From positions 3,474,001 through 3,538,000 of the forward strand of contig NC_079889.1 in NCBI RefSeq assembly GCF_029227915.1: a stretch of 64,000 nt of DNA, given 5' to 3'. The position numbers were made by a program, and so were the translations under genes. Positions 1 through 12,800 of the stretch are shown here, piece by piece (the stretch's first letter is position 1; every line of letters begins with the position of its first letter). The notes below the pieces were generated by a model. The model did no database searches. It worked only from the letters and a program-made list of their open reading frames with translations, and was not told the DNA's origin. This DNA comes from Hydractinia symbiolongicarpus. Taxonomy: Eukaryota > Cnidaria > Hydrozoa > Anthoathecata > Hydractiniidae.

Positions 1-582
1 GATTTGGCTGTTTTGGTAACTTTTAAACTTTCAAGTTAAATTTTGAAATATAAATAACCTTGTTTTAATAAAATGATGATAAAAGGACTTTAAATAATTT
101 TTTCCCATTTTTCTCTTTGGATAACAAAAGCATAAAAATTAACAAATTTGTTTACTTTAGTTGCTTGCAACATTTTAATGCAAGTGTTTTAGCTGTAAGT
201 ATTTATTCTTTATTTTTAACATAAACACCTGTTATCTGTTAATAATTGCACGAAGTATATACTGTAGATATTCAAATCGATTATGATGATGGTGGAAATG
301 TGAACTAATCATAAAATCTCTACTTTCAGATGATCTAATCCCAATGTTTGCAATAATGCAACAACATCAAAACAATTGTAATAATCATCACCCTCACAGT
401 AATAATTTTATTATTCCAACGGTTAGATTTGAGGTTGACGATTTTTACAGCTATTATGTGTGTTTATCTGTATTGGTACTACATAATGCAATGTTTTGAT
501 TAGCATAAATAAACGAAGAGAGAAATTTTCATGACAAATATAACACAAAACTAACAAAAACAAAACAGTAACTTGTATTTAC
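1..582. other. Left edge: intron or 3' part of the NIDO-Ig gene, no exon recognised
   Basis: This stretch follows the donor of the last visible Ig exon (ends at 583 on the minus strand, donor GTAAAT), so it should be intron. I found no further Ig exon on the minus strand here. A His/Asn-rich open stretch on the plus strand (about 330-500) follows an acceptor-like TTTCAG but matches nothing I know. Confidence 0.5.
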
Positions 583-837
583 ATTGTATTTTGATGTCTA
601 TGGCAGCTTCCTTAAGGACAATACCACCACCACTGGCTTTGCACACATATTCCCCAGACTGAGAGATTTTTACATTTGGTAGCGTAAGCACTGATAAATT
701 GCTTAGCAGTAGATTGTTTTGATACCACTGGTAAGTTGGTACTGGTTGTCCTGATGTTTTACAAGTCAAAGCTAGGTTATCTCCTTCTGTGGTGTTGTTT
801 GTTGAAGGAGACGTGGTAATAACTGGTGTGCCAATAT
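583..837 (-). CDS. Ig domain 20 exon (last in window)
   Basis: 255 bp, phase 1-1, donor GTAAAT. Motifs are LALTCKTSGQPVPTYQWYQN and SQSGEYVCKASGG. The phase-1 donor predicts at least one more exon to the left of the window. Confidence 0.87.
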
Positions 838-3800
838 CTAAGAACAACCATGATAACAACATAAGGTTATATATATGTACTAAGAGATACTGGAAAGTTC
901 CACCTTTTATTTAACAGAGCACATATATCTTGTACGTATAAAAACACCATAACTCGATATCATTTTAACCGCATATCAACATAATAGCGCAAGAAAACTT
1001 AAAACACTGCACTAATAATATCACTATAAGCAATCTGCAGAACTTGCAGTTTCAATTATTATTACAAAATCAGATCTGTCTACAGTATGAGAACTTACAA
1101 AGTACACTAATGATAGTGGAATGTGAAGATTTGGTTCCAAAAACATTTGCAGCCACACACCTATAACTTCCTTCTTCAGATTTGCTTATTGAATTTAACA
1201 CATAAGTGGATTGTGAACCTGAAAAACACACCAAAATACACAATATGGAATTTACACTTTCTGCTCTTTTCACACATGTCAGACATAATAGGTTAATGTA
1301 TAACTAATTAATAAAATACAATACCAGACAAGGCAACATCTTCTTTATACCATTGATACGTTATAGGTAGAGTACCCTCCACAGAACATTTCAGGACTAC
1401 TGAATCACCTTCCCATACATCACCATGAGAGATTTTACTCAACGTGGGTTTGTTGAGATCTAATATTATAAAGAAAATACATTGTAATACCAAAGCGTGA
1501 AGCTAACATTTTATAAAACAAGAAATCAATGCAACAAAAACGTTGTTGTGCATTGTATTAAAGACATTGTAAACAAACAAAAAATCTTACAATTTGTATC
1601 CACCGACAACTTCGTTGATAGTTCACCAACTGTGTTTTTAACAGTACATGTATATCGAGAAAGATATGTTTTATTGGCACCCACGAATTCTACAGTTTTA
1701 TTGGTGGAAACTGTGATATCATCTAAAACCCACTTGTAAGTTACTTCTGGATTGCCATTAGTCGAACAGTTTAAGACAATGGTATTTGATTTGTTTGTTG
1801 TTGCAATAATCGGTTGATCAATGTCTAAAACGCAGATTAATAATTAGCCTCTCTAATGTTGGTGTATTATTTAGAGAAGGAACAGTGTAGTTTAGTATTT
1901 TAACAGGAAAAAAGATTATATCAAGCCCTAAGTAAAATAATTTTCTATTTACGCAACAAAGGCTAACACAAAAATTATGTCAATACTTATTAATTTGCTT
2001 AAAAACTTTTTTTACAATCAATAAATTTCGAAGTACTTTTGATTTTATAACTGAATTTTTTTTTCTGAAGTTACATTTTCTTCTATCTTTGGGGTTGTTT
2101 ATGCTTTGCAATACATCATAATATAATATAAATTTAATCTACACACAAATGACACTTTGCAAAAAAAGAAAACATTTATAGATGAATTTCTTGCATAATA
2201 TTTGTGACACAAAGTCCCGTAAAGGATCAAAATATTTTGCCCTATTCAAAGAATGTTGCTGTAATTAGGTAAAAGCAGTCTTGTTAAGATTTATGTAGAT
2301 AAAAGACATAAAAATCTTTCATGCGGTACATACATGCATGCATATACGTGTTCCACTAAATAGCGAAACTTAACAAAATAAAATATATTATCCCTCTTGA
2401 GGCCGCAGCCACAACACTCCAAAGTGTTATTAAAGTGGTTGGGCCACTACATGTATAAAAGGGCTATTTATTCAGCCTCCCCATCTTAACAACTGTGAAA
2501 TTTCTCCAACCAGATTATAAATGCCATTGAGAGAAATTAAACCACAAATCTCACATTCACAAGCACAATATTTTACTGCTAAACCACGCCTTAGATTTAC
2601 AAATAAATAAATTGTAGCAACCAATACAACAGGTAACTTACATCTGACATCGAGAGAAATTTCACTTGAGTTTTTTGTACCCGCATTGTTTTTCACAACA
2701 CAGTGATATAAACCATGGTCCGTACGCTTAATATTGTTTATGATTTTTAGAAATTCAGTGCCTGCTACAAGAGCATCATCTTTAAACCACTGGTAAGAGA
2801 TTTGACTCTCCCCTCTTGCGTGACAGGTAAACACAACAGCGTCTTCCTCATTTGTGATAGATAATGGAGATTTTGAGATAACAGGAGATGTTAAATCTGT
2901 TCAGACAAAAAAACACTATCTTTTACAAACTGAGATTTAATTTCAAAGATGTCTTGAAAGGAAAATGACTGTTCCTATACCATTAGTTGAGTTGGTACAA
3001 ATTAATAGGTTGCTAGGTATTGAACAAACTCAAAATAGTTAATATTGTTTCCACAAAAACAAAAATTGGATCCAACAACGTTATTAATCAGTACAAAGAA
3101 CTTACAATCAATACGTAGGTTCAGCTTCACAGTTTTTCTTTCAAACCCGTTGGTAGTAATACATTCATAACCTCCTGCTTCTGATTTGGATACATTCTCA
3201 AGCACCAATACATTGCTCATTGACAGCATATTGCCATTAAATTTCCAAGAGTAGTCAACTTTAGGTGCACCAGATGATGCACAGGTAATATTTTTCGAGT
3301 CACCTTCGAAAAGCAATAACTGCACTTTATCAAGGTTTGGATCTGTCAAATCTAAAATACATTTAATTGAAAAAAATGCAACAATTTCCTTTAGTAAAAC
3401 AATGATAACGTTTAAGGATCTTCTACTCAAACAAACAAAAGCATCACTTACAATAAACAATGATCTTGATGGAACTTGATTTGTTTTGAAAAAAAGAGTT
3501 TGCTGTGCTGCAAGAATAGTTCCCGATATCGCCAACAGTAACATTATTAATTGGAACTTGTTGTGAAGTCCACGTTAGCTTTGTTTCTTCTTTAAACCAT
3601 TCATATGACACGTCATCAGACGAAAAATGTTTACATGTCAATAAAAGAGGGTTTCCATTGTGAACAATATTTCCCGGGAATGCCTGAATGACCGGCTTAT
3701 TCATGTCTAAATAAAGATTGTAGATGTTGGAATTCACCCATTCAGTAGATTTCAAGAAAGAGAAGTATAAGACTAACTCACAATGAATTTCTAGTACAAT

Positions 3801-6800
3801 AGATTTTGTTGCTTTTGTGATTCCATTGGATGCTTCACATTGATACTCTCCTACCTCATTGTTTGCAAGTTTATTCAAAATCAAGGTTGTAGAAGTTGAC
3901 ACAATGTTCTGCTTAAATCTCCAAATATAGGAAACCGAGGGCGTACCATTTGTTGAACATATTAGAGTAATGTCATCATTAATCCTGATATTTGTTAGAT
4001 TTTGAGAAGGTATAATGGACACAGGATCAATATCTAGAAATTTACATGAACGGTTAAGTATAAAAACTTTATTAACTACTGTCAATATCAAAGTTACAGA
4101 CTCTCAATGCATAAAGTAACAATGTTGGTGCATGTAGGTTCAAATGCATAAGATTGGGTATAGAAGAAACATACAAGAAACCAAGACAGTTGTATAATCT
4201 GAGTGTTTATTTCCATATGGATTTACTATGATGCATCTGTAGTCGCCCGAGCTGGACCTGCTAACATTGTTCAACAGTAAGAAAGCATTATTTTTGCCAA
4301 CAAGTAAGGAACCATCTTTCATCCAACCGTATGTTAATGGGTACGATCCAGAACCATTACAATAGAGAATTAAAGAGGAACCTTCGTTGATATCAGTTGA
4401 GAGTACAGTAACCATAGGTGTGTCAAGATCTAAGAAAGAAAAAATGTTATACATTAAGAAAATAGAGTAAAGGCCCTAGTCTAGTCAGTTAGTTCTGGTT
4501 TGGTCCAACAAATACTTTCAGTGACGAGCATGTCTTCTTTAAGAAAAATTCCAAATATTGGGTTGTGGAAATCACCTGTAAGAATAACTTAAGTAAAGAG
4601 AAATTATTATTGTACTAGTCGCAACGTTATAGACAAATCCACAAGAATTTGTGGAAAAATTAATAAGAATTAACCTGTTGCTACTTCCAGCTACCATCAT
4701 TGGTCACTAACAGACAGTGGCAATATATTAAGGAAAAAATTTTGATTTGTGCTTCCAAAAGGAGTCTTAAGATTATATAATTCAAAATCTATTATAATAA
4801 TATGAAGACTGTGTTCGTGTGTCTGTCTGTGACAGGTAAAGTGGATCTGTTTATTTTTCTTTAAAGTCTTCAAAAAAGCATGTTTTAAATATTGATCTAC
4901 AAATCAAGCGCCATGAACCTCAATAACAGTAATTTAACGCCTAATTTAAATTAATGAAGCTGTGACAATACCCTTACAACTTTGAGGCCAAGGGACTTAG
5001 AAATGGGGTACTGACATCAGTTAATTTTGACCCTGCGTGCAAGTATGGACCACATGAGACCAAATTGGGTAAGTTTTCCAAACATCAATCAATAAAAAAG
5101 CTTTAAACCACAATATCTCTTTAACCATTCATCAAAAGCATGTGACCCTATATGTTTTCTCAATCAGTGTTTAAAGCGCCAGACAATAGCTGCAACGTGT
5201 TAAGGAATCTCTGTAAAACATTTTTTTTCATCTGCACTCAAAATCCTTATATCTCCTTGATCTTTTGTTTAAAAAACATGATTTTATACATTACTTTGAT
5301 CAGCGTTTCAGGTTCTACACAATGGAGGAAATAGGTAAATTATTTTGTGTTTATTGCTGACGTCATCAAAATTCATGTTCTTGCGCCTAAGTGAATTTTT
5401 AATAATAATACCACATATCAATGACATGAACTAAAACTCAGATCTTCTAGCAGTGTAAATTTCATATCATACTAAATGGTGTGTGTGCTCGGAAATAGCT
5501 ACTATCACATATTAGTTATAAAAACAGAAGAATAAGAAATTATTAAGATCGGTAAACCTACATGATAATTCAAGTTGCGTTGAATTAAACTTTAATCCTG
5601 CTTTATTCATCACTATGCATTGATAGGTTCCAGAATCTTTCATTTGTACATCATTTAATGAAAGGGTAGCACCTTGTGACAGTTTCTTTCCATCCTTCAT
5701 CCATTCCATGGACGTAGCAGCAGGAAACATGTCTACAAAACATTGCATGAAAACATTGCCACCAATAATAGGTTGCTCTGGGATTGATGTTATACTTGGT
5801 GCATCAATGTCTAAATTAAAATCGAAAAGTTAAACAAACCCTACCCCTAACTCGTAACCCTATCATGTTTTCATCAGGAATCCTCACGATAACCCAGAAG
5901 CATTTCACTATCCACTACCACTTCATGGTAGCCTTATGTTGGAATTCAATTTCTTCTTAATAATACTGGAGAAATTTAATACAGTTATGAATACAATTTT
6001 ATATACAGTAGTACACATACTTGTATGTTTAAGTTTGCTAATTTTGCGTATTACAAGCTTACACAAGATTTTCAATCAACCAAACATGGAAACAAAAATG
6101 TTTGCGCTGAAATTGCTATCTACTAATTTAAATGCTAGTTATTAACTTTAGATGGCTTAAATGTTGTGGTATCAAAACTTTCTCTGGTTTTTTATACCTA
6201 TAAAAGCTGCATAAAAAAGAAAATATATCAACGTATCATACATATAACTTCAACAAGAATATTTGGAGACTGTGCAGTGAATGCAACATTTGAGACATCA
6301 CATTGGTATGTTCCATTGTCTATATTCCTTCTTGCGTTGGAAATAACCAGGCTTTGATTACTTCCACTGATGTAGCTACCATCTTTAAGCCATCTGTAGG
6401 TAATTGGAAGAGTGCCTTGTGTATCACATGTTAATGTGACTTGCTTTTCTTCATGAACACTTGAAGACGGTGAAGCTGAAATGACTGGTGCATCAAGATC
6501 TAACAAAAAGAAAATTTAGTCTATGCAGTTTTTGATATAATTTGAAAATCTTTGGTAAAGTCAGAAAGGAGAAGAAGTTAAGCTGACTTAAAAAGGTTTT
6601 CTTAGACTGTACGGTTAATGGAAGATAACTTTATAAAAACCTAAAAATCAGGCATTTCGAGGAAGAAGTTTATACAAATTTTTAAAAACACACATTAAGG
6701 CCTTTAGACAAGCTGCAGGTGTGCTGTATTGGTCAACTACTCATAGGGTTTGTATTTTCCTGTCTTACTGAAAACACCCCTGTGTGTGTGTAGGTGTGTG

Positions 6801-9800
6801 TGTGCCTACTTTTTCACATCTCATCTAAAAAACCTGCACATGAAAAAAAATAAAAATTCCAACAACAAACTACTTCTAATATTATTTATATTAGCTACAA
6901 ACACTCTTGCTTTTTACTTTAACATGCAAACAGTACAAATTGCGTACATATATAAAAATTATAAAAAAAGTATACTCACACTGGACAACAAAATTGTTTA
7001 CAGCAGAAGTTGCACCAGCAATATTTTTTGCAGAACACTCATAAATACCCGATTCTTTTTTGGTGGTATTGTTCAATTGCAAAACAGGTCCAAATCCAAC
7101 TGTAACACCGTTATGCTTCCACTGCCAATCACTGACTTCAATGGAAGGGTTGGCATGCAATGTGCAGGAAAAATTAGTTGCAGAGCCAGCCTTTACTTTA
7201 CTTTGTGAAATCATTTTTGGTTTATCAATATCTAGGATATGGTAATTAATGAAGATTTTTGCATTATTTATTTTAGAAGTACGGCTTTATACATCATTGT
7301 TTATACTAATAAACCTTTTAGGTTCACTGGCAAAATTAAACAATATGGACATAAACCTTAGTAATAGCAATAATACAAGTTTGAGGATTATTTTAGAAAA
7401 ATAGCTTTGGGGTGTTATTTATAAAAGTTAGAAATTGCCTGAAAGAGAAATAAAAAATTGTATCAAAATTTAAATAGTGAAAAAACATTGTGCCATACAC
7501 CTCCATTAGTTTGTATGTGTAATATAATATAACTGGCTTCAAGCTTATAAGTAATTAAAATAAGCTGTAAAATTACTTACAGAATACATCTATAAATTCT
7601 TCAACAGATGTAGTCACATTACCATTGCCATAAACTACACTACAAGCATATTTTCCTCTATCAGCTCTTGTGACTGTTTCAAAGTTGAGTTTGGATGTTG
7701 CTCCCGATACTGTGTGTCCATCCTTTAGCCAGGTGTAAGTTAATGGCAGTGTCTCTTCAACATTGCATGTGAGAAGTAGCGTACTGTTTTCCTTAATTAA
7801 CGATGATGGAGAAGAACGACTAACTGTAGGTCGTGGTACAGCTGAAAAGCAAAAGAGCATTCACGTTTTTAAAAATAACTTGCTGTGATTCATTGTAAAC
7901 ACACTTGTGGGAAATGTTTTTTGGGGGTTATTCATACATGATGCGGAAAAGAAACACTCACAATGAATAAAGAGAGTTGTGGTGTTGGATTTGTAACCAG
8001 CAACATTTTTAACGATGCATTCATACACTCCAGAACTGGATTTTGAAACATTGGACAAGATGAGGGGATTGGATAAGCCAATTGCAACACCGTTGTGCTT
8101 CCAGGTAATATCATTTGGTAAAACCTGTGGGTTGCTAACCACATCACAAGACAGTTGCATTGTGTCTCCTTCTTCTGGATTCTGATTGGATACAGAAATA
8201 TCAGGAGTATCAATATCTAAATATAATATTTTTCGATGGCAAAAAATAAACTAAAAGAAAAAAAATCAGAGGAGTAAATTAACAGAGAAATAAAATTTGC
8301 CTTATTTTTTGAATTGTAAGGTGCTAGAACCTATCAATGATAAAAGTGTTAATAATAAATTAACAGTTCAAACAACTAAAAAATAATAAAACTATCATAT
8401 GCAGACATTAATGTGCAATCATGTGAAAATTTAGCCACAGATTTGAAAAAAGCGTAGCAAACATAAACCTACACTGTATATTCACTGATACGTTTTTGGT
8501 TTCTGATTTTCCTGCTCCATTTGAGACTATGCATTCATAGCTACCAGCCTTTTTACGTGTCACATTGAACAGCGATATTTCTGACACATTCTTTTGAAAA
8601 GTGACACCATCATTTGCCCAATCATAAGTCAATATAGGAAAACCGTCTGCATGGCATGTAAAGCTGATTGTTTGAAACTCTACGACATTTACATCCGGAC
8701 AAACTTTGATGAATGGCTTGCTAAGGTCTAATGTTAAGAAAAACATAAGTTGGTAAACAAAAACAAGATTACAAATATATGTAGAAGAAAAAAGATAAAC
8801 AAAAAATCCTTGTAGTGTTAACACTTGTCCTAACTAGAATCTGGATATCTTTTAAAAGTAAGATTGTGTTGTGATGGTGTGTTTTTTCTAGGGATTTAGG
8901 GATGTCAAACGAATCAAAATCCAACTGTTCTGGTTCTGTGTTATTTTATTTTAATTTTAACCTAGAGAAAGGTCTATGGGTGTTTTAATTCTTTCTCCAT
9001 GTTTTATATTTTGTTAAGTTTTTCTTTATAAAGGCACTTTTCGAAAGAAAACACAGCATGTTTTTTAAAAAGTAAAAACATTCAATATTACCTAAGTTTT
9101 AGAGCATGAATTGACTTGCAGATTAATTACATCGTGAAACCAAAAACATAAAAAAATGTTCGAATTTTTTTGCTGTTTTTGCAATTTTTAGACAAATAAG
9201 TTTATTATAGCTCTTATCCCTGAAAAATGTTTGAAGGGTGTCGAAGAATATTGAAAATAACTACTGACTTAGAATATAGTATTAAAATATAGTATATAGA
9301 GAGAAAAGTTTCTGATGATAAAAAATGCCTTAGCATTGACAGCCACTACCGCGAAAAACGCCATACTGAATTTTTGATTATACCGGCAGATAAAAATTGT
9401 TTCAGGTAATTATTCATCAGTCCATTTTATTATGTCTGCATATGGCAATAGTTTATAAAGGTAAAATTGTAAACAAGAATTAAGAAGCGACTCCTGAGGT
9501 CCTACATTTAAAGTGAGCATATTTAAAAGAAAAATAGACTAAATAAATACTCACAACTCACTGATAACATAAATGAGGAAGACTGTGCAGAAGCCATGTT
9601 AGTAGTAGTGCACTGGTATGTACCAGATGCTGAATGTTTAATATTTTCAAGAACCAATACTGGGCCAGAGCTAACATAATCAGTGTTGTGTGTCCATACA
9701 AAATCACCATTTTTTGCTTCGAAATCTGGGGAAGCATTTGCAGTACAGGACAAGGTCACATTCTCGCCTTCTTCTGGGTTCAAATTTGAAGCATTAATCA

Positions 9801-12800
9801 TAGGGCGATCTAAATCTAAAGTTGCCAAATGACAATGAAATTTAGTTGTACAAAGGAGAATGTCACAAGAAAAGAATTTTTTAGTTTGACAAAGTTCTGA
9901 CATAATCACACTTACACGATACAGTAACATTGTGAACTTCTGAACGCTCTGTTCCAAATGCGTTCGAAACTTCGCAAGTATACTTTCCAGCATCATTACG
10001 GGACATGTCAACCAACACCAAATTTGAACATGTTGAGTTTAGCAAGGCACCATCTTTATACCAAGCCCATGCAGTTGGCCGAGGAAATGCATCAACCAAG
10101 CATACCAATTGTCCATTACTGTGTTCCAGAAAAGGTGAAGATGGACCAGAAATATTGGGTCTCTGAATATCTAATGATTATTGTACAAAAATTAATTTCA
10201 TTTCATTTAAGTAAACTTATAAAAAGCAAATTTAATGGTAATTAGATTTTCCTATAAAATAAGCTTTAGAAATTAGTATAAAATATTTCACTCAGGGACA
10301 ACCTGATATGAAGATATTATAGAATGGTGTTTACAAGAAAAAATAATGGTCAGAAAATAACTTCTACATTAAAATGTAATGACAATCATCAAAAGAAAAA
10401 TGAAAAGTGTTAGCAATCTATGTAAATATTAATAAATACTTCAACTGTTAAATTCCACAGATACAAAAATAAAAACACAAAAGCAAACAAATGACAACCT
10501 TAAACACTTACACACAACATCCAAAATGACGCTTGCACTTTTGTTTCCTAAGTCATGTGACACCTTACAAGTGTAGTTTCCAGCAGATTGTTTGCTTACA
10601 TTAAACCGATGCAATGTTTGGGTTTCTGTGCTTTCCAAGAACACATTATTTAAATACCAATTGTATGTCGACACACTTGGGACAGCAACGATAGAACAAA
10701 GCAAGGTGATATTATTATCTTCATGAATAACGTTTGAAGGCGTTATATAAAGAGTCATGCGTTCAAAATCTAAAAGGTTAAATAAAAGTTATTGCGTACT
10801 TCTAAAGGCCTGGTTAAAAAATATCATAGTACAGAAGAACTAACAAGGCATTATTGTTGATATTGCAATTGGTGTTAATTTATCTTTCAGTAACCAATAT
10901 AATAGTATTTGGTGAAGCCTTCAAGTTACTTGAAACATTTTTACAAATATTGACTAAATAAGGTGTTTGAAGAAAGCTTCAGTTAACTTTCCTCATTAAA
11001 TACAACTAAGAAAAGATAAATGGATAAAAACCCATGACGCTATAAAAATTTTAGTCTGTTTATGAAGCTGTGAATAAATTAAATGTTGCTGTATGGTCTA
11101 GAATTTTTTAAGCATAATCAGTCCTTCTACAAAGTCCTGACTTAAAAGCGACAATATATTTCATAGCCACGTTAATATCACCAGTGTTTGAGAGCACATT
11201 TTTCAAAAAAAGACTAAGATTCTAAGTATTAACAAAGTGACGGTTTAATTCTTTAAAAAAATATTTTAAAATTTAATGCGATAAAAAAATCAAGATCAAA
11301 AAATAAAAATCTGGTTCAAAAGATACTAAATAACAAAAAAATAAAATAGTAAGACAATGGATCTAGGTTTTATCAAGATGCCAAACGGATAGGATTTGGA
11401 TTTCCCCTCACCATGAACGCACAGAAATTGAATATTGAACGTTGAATCTGAATTTTGACATATATGCGCTTGTAAAAGATGTGTGTGCACTTTTTCTAAT
11501 TACAAAATCTTATTTTTTGTTCTTATTTTGCTGGCTTTTTTACTGCTGCAGTTTGATCACCACCAACTTGTATTTAGTTCTTGTTAAACTAAATTAAAAC
11601 ACCCAATTAAATGTCCACTTACAAAAATATAGCGGGTTTTTGAACACTTTAGATAAAACTTACAGGTAACATTAAGAAAAACTCTCCGTGACAGTTTGGA
11701 TTCTTTTTCCTTTGAGGACTTGCAAACATACCCACCAGATTGTTCTCTAGTAATGTTTTCAAACGATAAAGTTTCATTTGAAGAGACAAGTTCACCAGCT
11801 AGGGTCATCCAGGTTAGAACAAAATCGGTGTTGTCTGCGGGTGAGCATGAGATTGTGACATTAGATCCTTCAGGTACAAGTCCTTCCATTGAAGGCGTTA
11901 CGATAGGATTAGATATCTCTAAAAATGTATGATGATGCTTAAGATTCACCTCTTCTACCTTTTTAAGAGAAGTTCAATGAATAAAGTACTAAACAGTATG
12001 TAAAAATAAAATAGCACTTAGTTGATGAATCGTATATGCTAAGTTAACGAAACATAGAGTGCACACGCTATCACAACAAATAAAAAAATTTAGTTATAAT
12101 GTTTAGTTAATCTGTTGCCCAAACCAAATGCAAAATGGCTGCTGTTTCTGTATGGGAGTGCATAATATAGCAACTTGCAATATTTACACAACATGCACAT
12201 AGCTACAAAGGGTTTTAATTCAACTTAGTTTACACAATTAAATTACAGAAATTTGATGCAAATGAAACAATATTTTTTAAGAATTGATCATAAAAATGTT
12301 AATTAAAATAATAATTTAAGACAAAAAATGTGATTATATCAACAACATTTTTTTTGATAAAACTCCCTCTATTTCCTTTTAACACAAGTTTTCTGGAAAG
12401 AAAACTTTATTTATAAATTTCATTCCACAACAAGTTTTTCACATAAAGGGCAATTATTTTTAATTCAATAACAGGATTCTTTGCAGTTGAAGAAGTTAGA
12501 TTTAAATAGAAAGTAACTACAAAAAAAAGAAAGGGAAGTTAAGGTATAAGGGAAGTTGATTGTATTTTCCTTTCTTGAAGGACTTGATACTATTTTTTGT
12601 TTTTTTACTCTACATTATTTTTACTTTTTCACATCAACTGTTTTACATTGAAAATGATTTTTTTACCTTGTGGAGGACAAAAAGTTGTTTATCAAGTCCT
12701 TTGGATTTTTTTAAAAATCTTTTTTCGTTCTTAAGTTATTCAACATTTTATTATTTAAAATATAAGAACTTATGATGTCATGAGTACGTTTCTAAAAAAT

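Noticed and set aside
327-500. Plus-strand open stretch after TTTCAG, His/Asn-rich
   Set aside because: No homology, no donor or partner exon, low complexity, and opposite to the gene that fills this region.
1497-1739. 80-codon plus-strand frame
   Set aside because: It is the opposite strand of the Ig 18 exon, which has the Ig motif and splice sites.
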